Positions 35,193 to 44,725 are shown, numbered from the stretch's first letter. The stretch: 52,796 nt of DNA from Verrucomicrobiota bacterium (GCA_026398235.1 JAPLTE010000088.1:1-52796); one strand, 5' to 3'. Notes: generated by a model not told the origin, from the letters alone. Numbers and translations: made by a program.

Positions 35193-36971
35193 CTACCCTA
35201 AATTGGCCGAGTGGTAGAGGTCTGCATATGCGCCGCCGCAGGCCACCAGTTCCGGCCCTGCGCCTTGCTCGACGATGGTGCCGTTTTTAAGCACGACGAT
35301 TTTTTCCATGTCATGCACGGTGGCGATGCGGTGGGTGATGATGAGGGTGGTGCGGCCGCGCATGAGCTCTTTAATGGTCTCCATAATCGCCGCTTCGGTG
35401 GTGGGGTCGAGCGCGCTGGTCGGTTCGTCGAGCAACAGAATGGGCGCATTTTTCAGGAATGCCCGTGCGATGCCGAGGCGTTGACGCTGGCCCACGCTCA
35501 AATGCCCGCCCCGCTCGCCCACTTGTGAGGCGTACCCGTCGGGAAGCGCCATGATGAAATCGTGCGCCTGGGCGCGCTGGGCAGCTTGGATGATCTGTTC
35601 CTCGCTTGCGCCGGGCAGGCTGTAGGCAATGTTCTCGCGGATCGTGGTGGAAAAAAGGAGCGTATCTTGCAAGACGATGCTGATCTGGCTGCGCAACGAT
35701 TTTTTGGTGATCGTTTTCACATCCCGCCCATCCAGAAGCACCCGGCCTGCATTGGGATCGTAAAACCGGGGCACCAGCGAAATAAGCGTGCTCTTGCCCG
35801 CGCCCGTCCCACCCACAAAAGCGACCGTCTGCCCTGGCAGGACTTCGACGTTCACCCCTTTGAGAATCATCCGCGCCTCATCATAGCCGAAAGCGACCTC
35901 TTCCATGCGGATCGATCCCTCCGTCGAGGTGATCTCCACCGCGCCAGGGATATCCTTCACGTCGTCCTCGCGGTCGAGCACTTCAAAGCAGCGCTGCATG
36001 CCGGCGGCCGCTCCTTCCAGCGCCCAGGCGGTGTAGGTCAACTGCTCCAGAGGTGCGTAGAGGGCGGTTAAATACCAGGCAAACACCGTGAGTGTGCCCA
36101 GAGAAAGCGTCCCGCCCAAGACGTGCAGCGAGCCGAGGCCATACATGGCCGCCGTTCCAAAAGCCATCAACGTGCTGATGACCAGCGCCGAGCGCATGTT
36201 GGTTCCCGTCAGTTTCAGGTTCGCCTCCAGGCTCTGGCGGGCGCTCTTGTGGAACTGGCCGACTTCCCAATCCTCGCGACCGAAAGCGTGCACCATCCGC
36301 ACCGAGGCCAAGCCTTCTTGCGCCACGGTGAGCACGGCGCTTTCCCGTTCCTGGATGGTGGTCGACTCGTTGCGAATCTGGAGGGCGTAATAGCGGATCG
36401 TTGCCACCATCAGCGGCACGATCCCGAGGGAAATCAGCGTCAGTTTCCAATCCAGCGCCACCATCACCGCAAACGTGCTCACGAGCGTGATGCCGGACTG
36501 GAAGATATTCGAGAACCCTTTGTTGTAGATCGTCTGGATCGCCTGCGAATCATACGCGACGCGGAAACTGGAATCGGTGGAACGGCGCGAATCATGAAAC
36601 TTCAGGGGCAACGATTGCAGATAAGCATAAAGTTCCGTGCGCAATTTGAGCAGAGCGGAAAGGCCGACCCGGACAAAAACCAGACTCGTGACGAGATTGA
36701 TCATCCCGGAGAGAAGATGCACGAGCACGATTCCCACACAGAGCGTCCCCACCACGAGTTGCGGGGAAAGCGAGCCGAACCAGCGGGCAAGCTGCGCGTG
36801 GGCCCCGGCATGGGCGGCATCCGCCGGAAAGAGCACCCCATCGACGATATATTTAAACGGCCACGGCTTGAGCAGGTTGAGCCCGATGGTGAGCAGCGTC
36901 AGCGCGGTCGCAAAAAGCGTGGGGCCCAGAAAGGGGCGGAAATAAACAATCGTTCGGCGGTAAAGGGACAT
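35193..36971 (-). CDS. ABC exporter with fused membrane and ATPase domains (MsbA-like)
   Basis: 592 residues from the ATG at 36971; an upstream start at 37016 is in frame. Six membrane helices lie in residues about 15-310. The ATPase domain has Walker A VGGTGAGKSTLIS, the Q-loop, the signature LSVGQRQRLGIARA, Walker B ILLLDEPTSALD and a switch histidine in ITHRIATV. It is a half-transporter that works as a dimer, flipping lipids, lipid-linked sugars or drugs across the inner membrane. It could stand in for the missing Wzx flippase of the polysaccharide locus, but it is 7 kb away and not in the same operon. Confidence 0.92.
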   Translation of the reverse strand: MSLYRRTIVYFRPFLGPTLFATALTLLTIGLNLLKPWPFKYIVDGVLFPADAAHAGAHAQLARWFGSLSPQLVVGTLCVGIVLVHLLSGMINLVTSLVFVRVGLSALLKLRTELYAYLQSLPLKFHDSRRSTDSSFRVAYDSQAIQTIYNKGFSNIFQSGITLVSTFAVMVALDWKLTLISLGIVPLMVATIRYYALQIRNESTTIQERESAVLTVAQEGLASVRMVHAFGREDWEVGQFHKSARQSLEANLKLTGTNMRSALVISTLMAFGTAAMYGLGSLHVLGGTLSLGTLTVFAWYLTALYAPLEQLTYTAWALEGAAAGMQRCFEVLDREDDVKDIPGAVEITSTEGSIRMEEVAFGYDEARMILKGVNVEVLPGQTVAFVGGTGAGKSTLISLVPRFYDPNAGRVLLDGRDVKTITKKSLRSQISIVLQDTLLFSTTIRENIAYSLPGASEEQIIQAAQRAQAHDFIMALPDGYASQVGERGGHLSVGQRQRLGIARAFLKNAPILLLDEPTSALDPTTEAAIMETIKELMRGRTTLIITHRIATVHDMEKIVVLKNGTIVEQGAGPELVACGGAYADLYHSANLG

Positions 36972-37033
36972 ACGGAAGCTACGGCAAGAATTAGGCGGTG
37001 AGGGGGCGAATTGCAACGATTCTTAAAAAAACC

Positions 37034-37104
37034 AATCTGGAACTTCAGGAAAATAAATGAGGGCGCCGTTTTTTCATTTCTTGAGTTCCTGAGCTCCAGA
37101 TTTT
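37034..37104. repeat. Palindromic dispersed repeat, family 1 copy 1
   Basis: AATCTGGAACTTCAGGAAA at 37034-37052 is partly mirrored by TTCCTGAGCTCCAGATT at 37086-37102. The element lies between divergent genes, so it is not a terminator for either. A related palindrome sits at 41402-41454, indicating a repeat family. Confidence 0.65.
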
Positions 37105-37152
37105 CTTGAATGCTGGCAATCACCCGGGAATAGGTTACACTCCCTCGCATCC

Positions 37153-37857
37153 ATGGAAATCCCGAAAAAACTCGCCCAACTCCAAACGTTGGCCGCTTGC
37201 TGGCTGGAGAAAGCGATCGCTGGCGCACAAACGATCCGGCCCGTGCTGTCGGGTGCCCGCAACAAGGCGCTCACCGGTGTGGTCGTCGCTATTCCGCTGC
37301 TCGCCACGATTTGGGTGGTCCAACTCGCCTACGCAGCCATCAATGACGTCAGCGCTCCAGCGCTCTTGCGGTTGGGGATCAATCTCCCGCTGCTTCCGTT
37401 TTTTGTGACGCTGGGCCTGTTTATCGCGCTCGGGTTTATGACCTCCAACGTTTTGGGCCAGCGGCTCTTGGATCGCATGGAGATGACGCTTTTGCGCATC
37501 CCGTTGGTGAACACGGTGTACACGGGGATCAAGCAGGTCATCGACTCGTTCAAGACCTTCAAGAACATGGAAAATTTTAAGCGGGTGGTCTATCTGGACT
37601 ACCCGGCGGACGGGGCGCGCTTGATCGGGTTTGTCACCGGCCAATATTTCGATTCCAAGCTGGGCGAGGAAATGACGAGCGTCGTGATTCCCACCGCGCC
37701 CAGTCCCATGACGGGGATTGTGGTCGTGATTCCCGCCAGCAAGTTAACCGAGAGTTCGTTGACGCTGGAAGAAGCGATGAAATTGATCGTTTCCGCCGGG
37801 CTGGTCGTCCCCAAACGGCGCGTGGTCGCTCCGGTTCAGCAGCCCTCTTTGCCGTAA
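37153..37857 (+). CDS. DUF502 family membrane protein
   Basis: 234 residues. Two membrane helices (about 39-61, GVVVAIPLLATIWVVQLAYAA, and 76-95, LLPFFVTLGLFIALGFMTS) are followed by a soluble domain. The family motifs RIPLVNTVYTGIKQVIDSF and PTAPSPMTGIVVVIP are clear. DUF502 proteins are widespread in Gram-negative and plant-organelle lineages, and their function is poorly defined. The gene stands alone, convergent with the DNA glycosylase gene 7 bp away. Confidence 0.93.
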   Translation: MEIPKKLAQLQTLAACWLEKAIAGAQTIRPVLSGARNKALTGVVVAIPLLATIWVVQLAYAAINDVSAPALLRLGINLPLLPFFVTLGLFIALGFMTSNVLGQRLLDRMEMTLLRIPLVNTVYTGIKQVIDSFKTFKNMENFKRVVYLDYPADGARLIGFVTGQYFDSKLGEEMTSVVIPTAPSPMTGIVVVIPASKLTESSLTLEEAMKLIVSAGLVVPKRRVVAPVQQPSLP

Positions 37858-37864
37858 ATCGCAA

Positions 37865-38446
37865 CTATTTCGTGTTCCCCGCCGCGACGCTCACAAACGG
37901 GCTGTCTTTGAGTAAATACCGCCACGGCAGATGAGCGGCTTTGCTGATGCCGATGCGCAGGGACGTCTCGACTTCAACGTGCTCCAGCCGGGGGCGAAAG
38001 CCCATCGTGCCGCCGCAGAGATTTGTGCCGTGGTCTGCCCCGGTGATCCCGAGCGCTTGCGTGAGCTTGCCCGGCCCGGAACAAAGATGGGGGAGGGCGG
38101 TGCGTCCCCGGCGCTGGCGCATGAGCTCGAGGCCCCGGAGCGGTTGCACGGCTCGGATGAGCACAAAACCGTCATCAGCCCCGCCTCGACCGCCTTTGAC
38201 GAGGACATTGAGGAGCCAATACATTCCGTAATTGAGATAGACGTATGCCGCGCCTGGATCATGGGCTGCCAGGAAGGCGCGGGTGCTGGGACGGGAGAAA
38301 AGATGGCACGCCTCGTCTCCTACGGCGCTGTAGGCCTCGGTCTCGACAATCGTCCCGGCGCATGCGCCCGAGAAAAGCTCGCAGCCGATCAACTCCCGCG
38401 CGCAGGTCAGCGGATCGCGTTGGAAAAACTCGCGCTCTAGAACCAT
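37865..38446 (-). CDS. 3-methyladenine DNA glycosylase (AAG/Mpg family)
   Basis: 193 residues, normal for bacterial members. RELIGCELFSG leads into the catalytic glutamate motif GTIVETEAYSAVGDEACH (near residue 37). The base-binding AAYVYLNYGMYWLLNVL follows, then DDGFVLIRAVQPLRG and CSGPGKLTQALGI. It removes alkylated purines to start base-excision repair. It ends 7 bp from the DUF502 stop. No operon partner is evident. Confidence 0.95.
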   Translation of the reverse strand: MVLEREFFQRDPLTCARELIGCELFSGACAGTIVETEAYSAVGDEACHLFSRPSTRAFLAAHDPGAAYVYLNYGMYWLLNVLVKGGRGGADDGFVLIRAVQPLRGLELMRQRRGRTALPHLCSGPGKLTQALGITGADHGTNLCGGTMGFRPRLEHVEVETSLRIGISKAAHLPWRYLLKDSPFVSVAAGNTK

Positions 38447-38511
38447 ATTCGAGAACAGGATGAGCAGGAGGTTTTTGTCTTCTTTGCACGCGGCGGAACC
38501 GGGAAATTTTT

Positions 38512-38630
38512 GGACAGGATGGACATGATTTACAGGATTTTAGAAGGGAATGCCCTCAAATGCTCACCGACTTTCAGGGACAACAAGCGTAATCCTGATA
38601 ATCCAAAAAATCCTGTTAATCCTGTCTAAA
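38512..38630. repeat. Inverted repeat element of the GACAGGATT family
   Basis: The left arm (38512-38542) and the reverse complement of the right arm (38591-38630) both contain GACAGGAT followed by variants of ACAGGATTT. The loop is about 48 nt. It occupies the 209-bp gap between the glycosylase start and the Nif3-like stop. A folded RNA would be long and imperfect. It has the look of a dispersed non-coding repeat rather than a terminator. Confidence 0.6.
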
Positions 38631-38655
38631 TTGTCCCGCGTGCCTGGGTAAATGA

Positions 38656-39417
38656 TCACATCCCGGTGGGGTGATCGAGGAACTCCCACGGGAGACGGTA
38701 TTTCCGGGAGAGATGCGCCCCCAATGCTTTGACCCCAAAGGTCTCGGTGGCGTAATGGCCGGCATACAGGACATTGAGCCCCAATTCCTCCGCGGCCGGG
38801 TACGTCCAATGGGGGCCTTCGCCAGTGATGAAGGTATCGACCCCTTCCGCGGCAGCCTTGGCTAATTCGCTTCCCGCGCCTCCGGTTACCAACCCGATGA
38901 CCCGCGTGCACTCCGGGCCGCCGGGAATGCATTTGACGGGGCCGCCGACCGCCGCCGAAAGCCGTTCAGAGAGGGTGTCGCGGTCCAAAGCGAGCCGGGT
39001 TTGTAGTCCGATGAAATTCCCTTTTTCGAGGAAAAACGGTTCCAAGTTTTTGAATCCAAGGGCCTTGGCTAAAAGCGCATTGTTGCCAAGTCGGGGGTGC
39101 AAGTCGAGGGGGAGGTGGGAGCTGAACACCGCCATATCGGCGTCGAGCGCCAGCTTGAGCTTGCGGTAAGCCGGGCCTTCCACGGGTTGCAATCCGCTCC
39201 AGAACAGCCCGTGGTGGACCAAAAGTAGGGTGACGCCTCGCTCGGCGGCGAGGGTGAGCGTTGCCTCGCATGCGTCCACCGCTGCCCCGATCTTCCCCAC
39301 TTTCCCGCTGTTGGCCACCTGCAATCCGTTCAGGGCGTTGGGCCAATCTGTCACTCCAGCGTGGTTAAGCAGGGTCGTGAGGTATTCGACCAATGCGCTG
39401 AGACTTGGCTTTTTCAC
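38656..39417 (-). CDS. Nif3-like dinuclear metal-centre protein
   Basis: 253 residues, the compact bacterial form. Family motifs are DWPNALNGLQVA, LLVHHGLFWSG (metal-binding histidines), SSHLPLDLHPRLGNNALLAKALG and GHYATETFGVKALG, with the last His and Glu completing the site. Nif3/YbgI proteins bind two metals and are variously linked to GTP cyclohydrolase-like or radical-related roles, but the function is not settled. It stands alone here, with repeats on both sides. Confidence 0.93.
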   Translation of the reverse strand: MKKPSLSALVEYLTTLLNHAGVTDWPNALNGLQVANSGKVGKIGAAVDACEATLTLAAERGVTLLLVHHGLFWSGLQPVEGPAYRKLKLALDADMAVFSSHLPLDLHPRLGNNALLAKALGFKNLEPFFLEKGNFIGLQTRLALDRDTLSERLSAAVGGPVKCIPGGPECTRVIGLVTGGAGSELAKAAAEGVDTFITGEGPHWTYPAAEELGLNVLYAGHYATETFGVKALGAHLSRKYRLPWEFLDHPTGM

Positions 39418-39426
39418 GGAATAAAA

Positions 39427-39450
39427 AATCAGGAAGCCAGGAAACCAGGA
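39427..39450. repeat. 24-nt direct repeat, copy 2
   Basis: Same 24 nt as 35105-35128 in the same orientation, 4.3 kb apart, here directly upstream of the Nif3-like gene's start. The flanks differ apart from A-rich stretches. Confidence 0.6.
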
Positions 39451-39463
39451 GAAATACCAAACT

Positions 39464-39940
39464 CTACGGCTTCCGCTCCGCCGCTTGCTGTTCGTAGTTG
39501 TTCAGGATCATGTCCATGATCCGGGAGGCAGGCACCACTTTGGCGCTGTTCAGGTCGAGGTTGCCGTCTTTGCCGATTACGACCACGGCGAATTTGCCCT
39601 CAAATCCGTAATTGGCGGCGATTTGGGCTCCATTGTTCGCGACAACAAACGGCACGTTGCTGGGGATCGACTGGTCGGCGGTTTCGGGATCGGTAAACGC
39701 AGCGACAAAGACGGCATTGCGCGCGGCGAACTCTTGGTAAACGGCCTGGATGCGGTCCGCTTGTTTGCGAAGGGCGCTGGATTTGGGGGAGGGGGCGATC
39801 AGAAGCACGACTGGCTGGCCTTTCCAACTTTTGAGCGTTTTTCCCGGCCCCCACGTGAAGTCGGGCGCGGGCCGCACCACTTCGGCATGGGTTTGGGAAA
39901 AGGCGAAAACGGCAAGCAGGAGGAGAAGGCGGTTTTTCAT
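39464..39940 (-). CDS. Secreted thioredoxin-fold-like protein without the CxxC motif
   Basis: 158 residues from the ATG at 39940; the open frame continues upstream through frr but only as a shadow. A signal peptide is visible (MKNRLLLLLAVFAFSQTHA). The mature part looks like a thioredoxin fold: APDFTWGPGK, LKSWKGQPVVLLIAPSP (where CxxC would be, now SPKSS), then FAVVVIGKDGNLDL. There is no cysteine in the mature region, so redox activity is unlikely. It sits 10 bp after frr in the pyrH-frr operon. It is probably a periplasmic binding or chaperone-like protein of unknown role. Confidence 0.75.
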   Translation of the reverse strand: MKNRLLLLLAVFAFSQTHAEVVRPAPDFTWGPGKTLKSWKGQPVVLLIAPSPKSSALRKQADRIQAVYQEFAARNAVFVAAFTDPETADQSIPSNVPFVVANNGAQIAANYGFEGKFAVVVIGKDGNLDLNSAKVVPASRIMDMILNNYEQQAAERKP

Positions 39941-39950
39941 GGCAAACAGA

Positions 39951-40511
39951 TCAAACTTTGAGGATTTCCGCCTCTTTGTGGGCGACCGCTTCGTCGATGG
40001 TTTTGACTGATTTATCCGTGAGGGTCTGCACTTCCTTCTCCATGGTGCGGAGATCATCTTCGGTGATTTTCCCCTCTTTTTCGAGCTTTTTGAGTCCGTC
40101 GATGCCGTCACGGCGGGCGCTGCGGATGCGCACGCGGGCTTCCTCTGCCATCACTTTGATGGTTTTGCAGAGGGTGATGCGGCGTTCTTCGCTCAATTCG
40201 GGGATGCGCAGGCGGATCAATTTGCCGTCCACCGTGGGATTGATGCCGAGCTTGGATTCTTTAATCCCGCGCTCGATATCCTTCATCGTGCTCATGTCGA
40301 AAGGCTGGATGACGATAAGGCGCGCTTCGGGCGTGGTGATGAGGGCCACTTGCTTCATGCGCATGGAACTGCCGTAGGCTTCCACCTCGATATTTTCCAC
40401 CAGCGCGGGTGAGGCTTTGCCAGTGCGGACGCTGGAAAACTCGTGCTGCATGTATTCCACGGCCTTTTCCATGGCTTCTTCGGTTTCCAAAAGAATGTCG
40501 TCGGAGTTCAT
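39951..40511 (-). CDS. frr: Ribosome recycling factor
   Basis: 186 residues, the standard RRF length. The core SVRTGKASPALVENIEVEAYGS and LRIPELSEERR are family-invariant. The C-terminal helices contain RIRSARRDGIDGLKKLEKEGKI and end EAVAHKEAEILKV. It splits post-termination ribosomes with EF-G. It follows pyrH by 32 bp in the usual pyrH-frr order. Confidence 0.98.
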   Translation of the reverse strand: MNSDDILLETEEAMEKAVEYMQHEFSSVRTGKASPALVENIEVEAYGSSMRMKQVALITTPEARLIVIQPFDMSTMKDIERGIKESKLGINPTVDGKLIRLRIPELSEERRITLCKTIKVMAEEARVRIRSARRDGIDGLKKLEKEGKITEDDLRTMEKEVQTLTDKSVKTIDEAVAHKEAEILKV

Positions 40512-40543
40512 AATAAGAAGGTGCAGTTGGGAGAGCTGAAAGT

Positions 40544-41281
40544 CTAGTCCTGCGAAGTGACCAAAGTGCCGACGGCTTCGCCCAGGACAACGCGCTTGAT
40601 GTTGTCGTCGCGCATCATGTCAAACACGATGATCGGCACGCGGTTATCCATGCAGAGGGAGAAAGCGGTGGAATCCATCACGGCAAGGCGCTTGGTGAGG
40701 GCCTCGGTGTAGGTCAGCTTGTCGTATTTGGTGGCGGTCGGGTCTTTGGCGGGGTCGGCGGTGTAGATGCCGTCCACTTTGGTTGCTTTGAGAATGATTT
40801 CCGCGCCAATTTCGCTCGCCCGCAGGGCGGCGGTTGTGTCGGTGGAGAAGAAAGGATTGCCGGTTCCCGCGACGAAAATCACGACGCGGCCGAGTTCCAT
40901 ATGGCGCATGGCGCGCCTGCGGATGAACGGTTCGGCGACATTTTTCATTTCAATGGCCGTCTGGACGCGGGTGGAGACCCCTTGGGCTTCGAGCGCGCTC
41001 TGGAGGGCCATGCCGTTGATCACGGTGGCGAGCATGCCCATATAATCGGCGGCGGTCCGCTCCATCCCTTTGTGGCTCGCGGCCAGGCCGCGCCAGATAT
41101 TGCCGCCGCCCACGACGACGGCAATTTCGACGCCCAAATCGTGCACTTCGCGGATTTGGCGTGCGATGTTGCTGGCGATCTTGGGCGAGATGGTGTCGCC
41201 GCTTCCTGGTTCTCTTAATGCTTCACCGCTGATTTTAAGGACGATCCGTTTGTATTTCGGGGTCGGGGTGTGGTTTGACAT
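40544..41281 (-). CDS. pyrH: UMP kinase
   Basis: 245 residues from the ATG at 41281; a longer in-frame start at 41320 adds 13 poorly supported residues. Motifs are [42 protein letters not shown] and [19 protein letters not shown], all standard for bacterial PyrH. It phosphorylates UMP to UDP with ATP in pyrimidine synthesis, also feeding the UDP-sugar pool. It is followed by frr. Confidence 0.97.
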   Translation of the reverse strand: MSNHTPTPKYKRIVLKISGEALREPGSGDTISPKIASNIARQIREVHDLGVEIAVVVGGGNIWRGLAASHKGMERTAADYMGMLATVINGMALQSALEAQGVSTRVQTAIEMKNVAEPFIRRRAMRHMELGRVVIFVAGTGNPFFSTDTTAALRASEIGAEIILKATKVDGIYTADPAKDPTATKYDKLTYTEALTKRLAVMDSTAFSLCMDNRVPIIVFDMMRDDNIKRVVLGEAVGTLVTSQD

Positions 41282-41401
41282 TAAGGACACAGTGAACACG
41301 AAGAGGCTCCCGTGCATCAAGCCTCAACTTTCGGTATCTTTGAGCAGAGCAGGAGGGAGAGGGGCTGCAACCCCTTCTCTTTCTCCAAGCCGAGGACAAA
41401 A

Positions 41402-41454
41402 AATCTGGAACTCAGCAACTCAGGAAAGGGTTTTTCTTTGCTGAGTTCCAGATT
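41402..41454 (-). repeat. Perfect 15-bp inverted repeat with T-run; terminator-like, family 1 copy 2
   Basis: AATCTGGAACTCAGC (41402-41416) is mirrored by GCTGAGTTCCAGATT (41440-41454) across 23 nt. On the minus strand the stem is followed by TTTTTT. It lies immediately downstream of recJ and could end its transcript. The same sequence type occurs at 37034-37104, where it cannot be a terminator, so a mobile palindrome reused as a terminator is likely. Confidence 0.7.
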
Positions 41455-41458
41455 GTTT

Positions 41459-43156
41459 CTACTCCGCCGTGCGGATGCGCTGGACCTGGATTTGCACGCG
41501 CACCCGGCCCTGCCATTCGTTGCGCTCAATGCGGAAGGCGATGTCCCACGGCGGGCGCGGCAACGGGGCAGCGGCTCCGTTGAAGAAGATCGCTTCCTGC
41601 CGCGTTTTGCCCTGGCCCAACGCAAGGCGCAGATGCTTTTCCTTGAGGATCGCCGGTTCGGAGAGCGGACGCACACCGCGCGCCAGCAAAAGCGGCTGCG
41701 CATTGCCCATCCCGAACGGCTGCAACCGCTCGTGCATCCCCAAAAAATCGAGGCTGATTTCGCTGAACGCCATTTCCCCATCAAGGGTAATGCGCGGTAG
41801 TAACGCCTCGTCGGAAAGCAGCGCGCGGGCGCACGTTTTAAACGCCTCCCGGAATGCCTCAAATTGTTCCTGCCGCAGCGCCATCCCCGCCGCCATTTCA
41901 TGGCCGCCAAATTTTTCGAGCAAGGGGGCGCACTGGCCGAGGGCTTTCACCAACGAGAACCCGGCGATGCTCCGCCCGCTGCCTTTGCCGAGGCCATTTT
42001 CGTCAAAGCCGATCACCAAAGTGGGCCGGTGGTATTGGCGGCAAATGCGCGCGGCCACGATGCCCAGCACGCCGGGATGCCAGCCAGGCGCGCCGACTAC
42101 GATAGCGGCATCCGCGGGATCAAATCCAATCTGCGCTTGTGCTTGCGTGGCGGTGGTTTTTTCCACGTTTTGGCGTTCGCGGTTGTGCGCGTCCAACTCC
42201 CTCGCCAATGCGCGCGCCCGCTCGGGATCATCGGTAAGGAGCAGTTCGAGCGACTCTTGCGCGGTGCCGAGCCGACCCGAGGCGTTGAGCCGGGGACCGA
42301 GCTTGAAACCGACATCGCCCGGCGTGAGCGGCGCACCGACTCCCGCCACTTCCATCAACGCTTTCACCCCGGCCCAGCGGGTGCGCGCCATCGTTTCGAG
42401 CCCCTTTTGGACGAGCACGCGGTTCTCGGCAATGAGCGGCACGATATCCGCCACGGTCCCAAGCGCCACGAGATCGAGATGCTCGCGCAAATCGAAATCC
42501 GCAAGAGAGCGCACCTTCAAGAGGGCATGGCAAAATTTGAAAACCAGCCCGGCGCTGCACAGGTAGGTGAAATCGGCTTCGGCGTCCGTGCGCTTGGGAT
42601 TGACCAGCGCGGTGCAGCGCGGCAGCAATGTAGGGCATTCGTGGTGATCGATTACCACCACATCCACCCCTTGCCCCGTAAGCGTGGCGATCTCGGCAGC
42701 CGAGGCCGTGCCGCAATCCACCGCGATGAGCAGTTGCGGCGCGAATGTCTCCACGCAACGCGCGATACCTTCCGGACTCAGCCCATACCCTTCGTCCATG
42801 CGCGAGGGCAGGAACGCCTCGGGCTTGGCCCCATACGCCCGGAGGATGCGCATCAAAAGCGCCAGCGAAGTGACGCCATCCACATCGTAATCGCCATAGA
42901 GCACGATCCGCTCGCCGCGATCGATCGCCGCCAGCGTGCGTTCCACGGCGGCGCGCATTTCCGGCAACAGAAACGGATCGCTGAGCCGCTTGAGCTTGGG
43001 CGCAAGGAAATCGGCGGCCTGGGCTGCATCCACGATTCCGCGGCGCGCAAGAATTTCAGCCACCGAAAGCGGGCACCCGAGCGCGCCCATCAGCGCGGCC
43101 GCAAGCGTCTCTTGGTGCTGCTCGAGCGGAGGAGGAAGAATCCAGCGGGCGTTCAT
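41459..43156 (-). CDS. recJ: Single-stranded-DNA-specific exonuclease RecJ
   Basis: 565 residues, the usual RecJ length. DHH-family motifs are intact: YGDYDVDGVTSLALL (motif I), VIDHHECPT (motif III) and NASGRLG. The DHHA1 domain includes GRSIAGFSLVKALGQC and GGHEMAAGMAL. It degrades single-stranded DNA 5' to 3' in recombination and repair. An 18-bp gap separates it from the upstream leuA, so the two may be co-transcribed. Confidence 0.97.
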   Translation of the reverse strand: MNARWILPPPLEQHQETLAAALMGALGCPLSVAEILARRGIVDAAQAADFLAPKLKRLSDPFLLPEMRAAVERTLAAIDRGERIVLYGDYDVDGVTSLALLMRILRAYGAKPEAFLPSRMDEGYGLSPEGIARCVETFAPQLLIAVDCGTASAAEIATLTGQGVDVVVIDHHECPTLLPRCTALVNPKRTDAEADFTYLCSAGLVFKFCHALLKVRSLADFDLREHLDLVALGTVADIVPLIAENRVLVQKGLETMARTRWAGVKALMEVAGVGAPLTPGDVGFKLGPRLNASGRLGTAQESLELLLTDDPERARALARELDAHNRERQNVEKTTATQAQAQIGFDPADAAIVVGAPGWHPGVLGIVAARICRQYHRPTLVIGFDENGLGKGSGRSIAGFSLVKALGQCAPLLEKFGGHEMAAGMALRQEQFEAFREAFKTCARALLSDEALLPRITLDGEMAFSEISLDFLGMHERLQPFGMGNAQPLLLARGVRPLSEPAILKEKHLRLALGQGKTRQEAIFFNGAAAPLPRPPWDIAFRIERNEWQGRVRVQIQVQRIRTAE

Positions 43157-43174
43157 GCGAGCGCTTCCACGGTT

Positions 43175-44725
43175 CTATGGCGTGGCCGCCGCATCCGGAC
43201 GCGCAAGCAACGCGCCATTCAAGACGCGGTTGACCGCGTTCAGATAAGCGCGCGCGCTGGCTTCGATCACATCCGTGCTGGCTCCCTTGCCGGTCACCAG
43301 GTGGCCGCCGCCGAAGTCACACTTGATCGTCACCTCGCCCAACGCATCTTTGCCCTGCGTAACGGCTTGCACGTTGTATTCCACCAAGTGCCCCTTTTGA
43401 TTGAGCATCCGGTCGATGGTTTTCATCGCGGCATCCACGGCTCCATTGCCGGGGCTGGAATCCTGCAAAATTTCCTCGCCGCGTTTGAGCCGCACGGTCG
43501 CCGTGGGAATGGTTGAACTGCCGCTGGCGACGTGGATGTAGTCGAGCGTGTAACCTTCCAGGTTCGCCCCCATCGAGTCGTCCACCAACACAGACAAATC
43601 GTCGTCATAGACGAATTTCTTTTTGTCGCCGATTTCCTTGAACCGGACGAAGACGCTTTCGATTTCGGCATCGCTCAATTTGAAACCCAAATGCTCCAGG
43701 CGCTTGACCATCGCGTGCCGCCCGCTGTGTTTGGTCAACGGCAACTCGGTGTCGCCCCAGCCGACTTCGCGAGGGTCCATAATTTCGTAGGTCTCCCGCT
43801 TTTTCAAAATGCCGTCCTGGTGAATCCCCGAGCTGTGGGCAAATGCGTTTTCGCCGACAATCGCTTTGGAGCGCTGCACCATCAATCCGCTCATGCGGCT
43901 GATCAGGCGTGACGATTTCACGATCTCGCGCGTGTGCACGCCGGTCTCGATGCCGCCGTAAAAATCGCCGCGCGTTTTGATCGCCATGACGACCTCTTCC
44001 AGGGCCGCGTTGCCCGCGCGCTCGCCGATGCCGTTGATCGTCCCTTCAACCTGCCGCGCCCCGGCTTTGATCGCCGCCAGCGAGTTGGCCACGGCCAAAC
44101 CCAAATCGTTGTGGCAATGCACACTGATGATCGCGTCGTCAATGTTGCGCACGTTCGTTTTGAGATAGGTGATCAATCCCGCGTATTGTTCCGGCACGGC
44201 GAACCCGACGGTATCGGGGATGTTGACCGTGGTCGCCCCGGCCTCGATCGCCGCCTGCACCACCTGCGCCAAAAACTCCGGTTCCGTGCGGGAGCCGTCC
44301 TCGGGCGAAAACTCGACGTCGCGGCACAGCGACTTGGCGCGTTTAACCCCTTCGACCGTCATGCGGATGATCTCCTCGCGGGCTTTGTTGAGCTTGAACT
44401 CGCGGTGGATCGCCGAAGTGGCCAAAAACACATGGATGCGCCCGCGTTCGCCCGCCGCTTTCACGGCAGCCCCGGCGGCATCGATGTCCTTGGCAACGCA
44501 ACGGGCCAACCCGCAAATAATCGGCCCCCGGATTTCCGTGGCGATCTTGCTCACGGCTTCGAAATCGCCGTCGCTGATGACCGGAAACCCGGCCTCGATG
44601 ACATCCACATTGAGGCGGGCCAACTGCCGGGCGACCTCCATTTTTTCCCGCAAATTCATGGATGCGCCGGGGCATTGTTCGCCGTCGCGCAACGTGGTGT
44701 CGAAAATGATGACTTTGTCTGACAT
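43175..44725 (-). CDS. leuA: 2-isopropylmalate synthase
   Basis: 516 residues, the long form with a regulatory C-terminal domain. [18 protein letters not shown] carries the catalytic [24 protein letters not shown] supplies the metal-binding HxH, and [17 protein letters not shown] follows. The C-terminal LeuA_dimer domain (from about 385, [19 protein letters not shown]) is the leucine-binding feedback site. It joins acetyl-CoA and 2-ketoisovalerate in leucine synthesis. AGGAG lies 9 nt before the ATG. The leader region 44753-44892 suggests control by leucine supply. Confidence 0.97.
   Translation of the reverse strand: MSDKVIIFDTTLRDGEQCPGASMNLREKMEVARQLARLNVDVIEAGFPVISDGDFEAVSKIATEIRGPIICGLARCVAKDIDAAGAAVKAAGERGRIHVFLATSAIHREFKLNKAREEIIRMTVEGVKRAKSLCRDVEFSPEDGSRTEPEFLAQVVQAAIEAGATTVNIPDTVGFAVPEQYAGLITYLKTNVRNIDDAIISVHCHNDLGLAVANSLAAIKAGARQVEGTINGIGERAGNAALEEVVMAIKTRGDFYGGIETGVHTREIVKSSRLISRMSGLMVQRSKAIVGENAFAHSSGIHQDGILKKRETYEIMDPREVGWGDTELPLTKHSGRHAMVKRLEHLGFKLSDAEIESVFVRFKEIGDKKKFVYDDDLSVLVDDSMGANLEGYTLDYIHVASGSSTIPTATVRLKRGEEILQDSSPGNGAVDAAMKTIDRMLNQKGHLVEYNVQAVTQGKDALGEVTIKCDFGGGHLVTGKGASTDVIEASARAYLNAVNRVLNGALLARPDAAATP

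Noticed and set aside
41864-43516. 550-codon plus-strand open frame opposite recJ and leuA
   Set aside because: It is antisense to two highly conserved genes and its translation is Arg/His-rich without domains.
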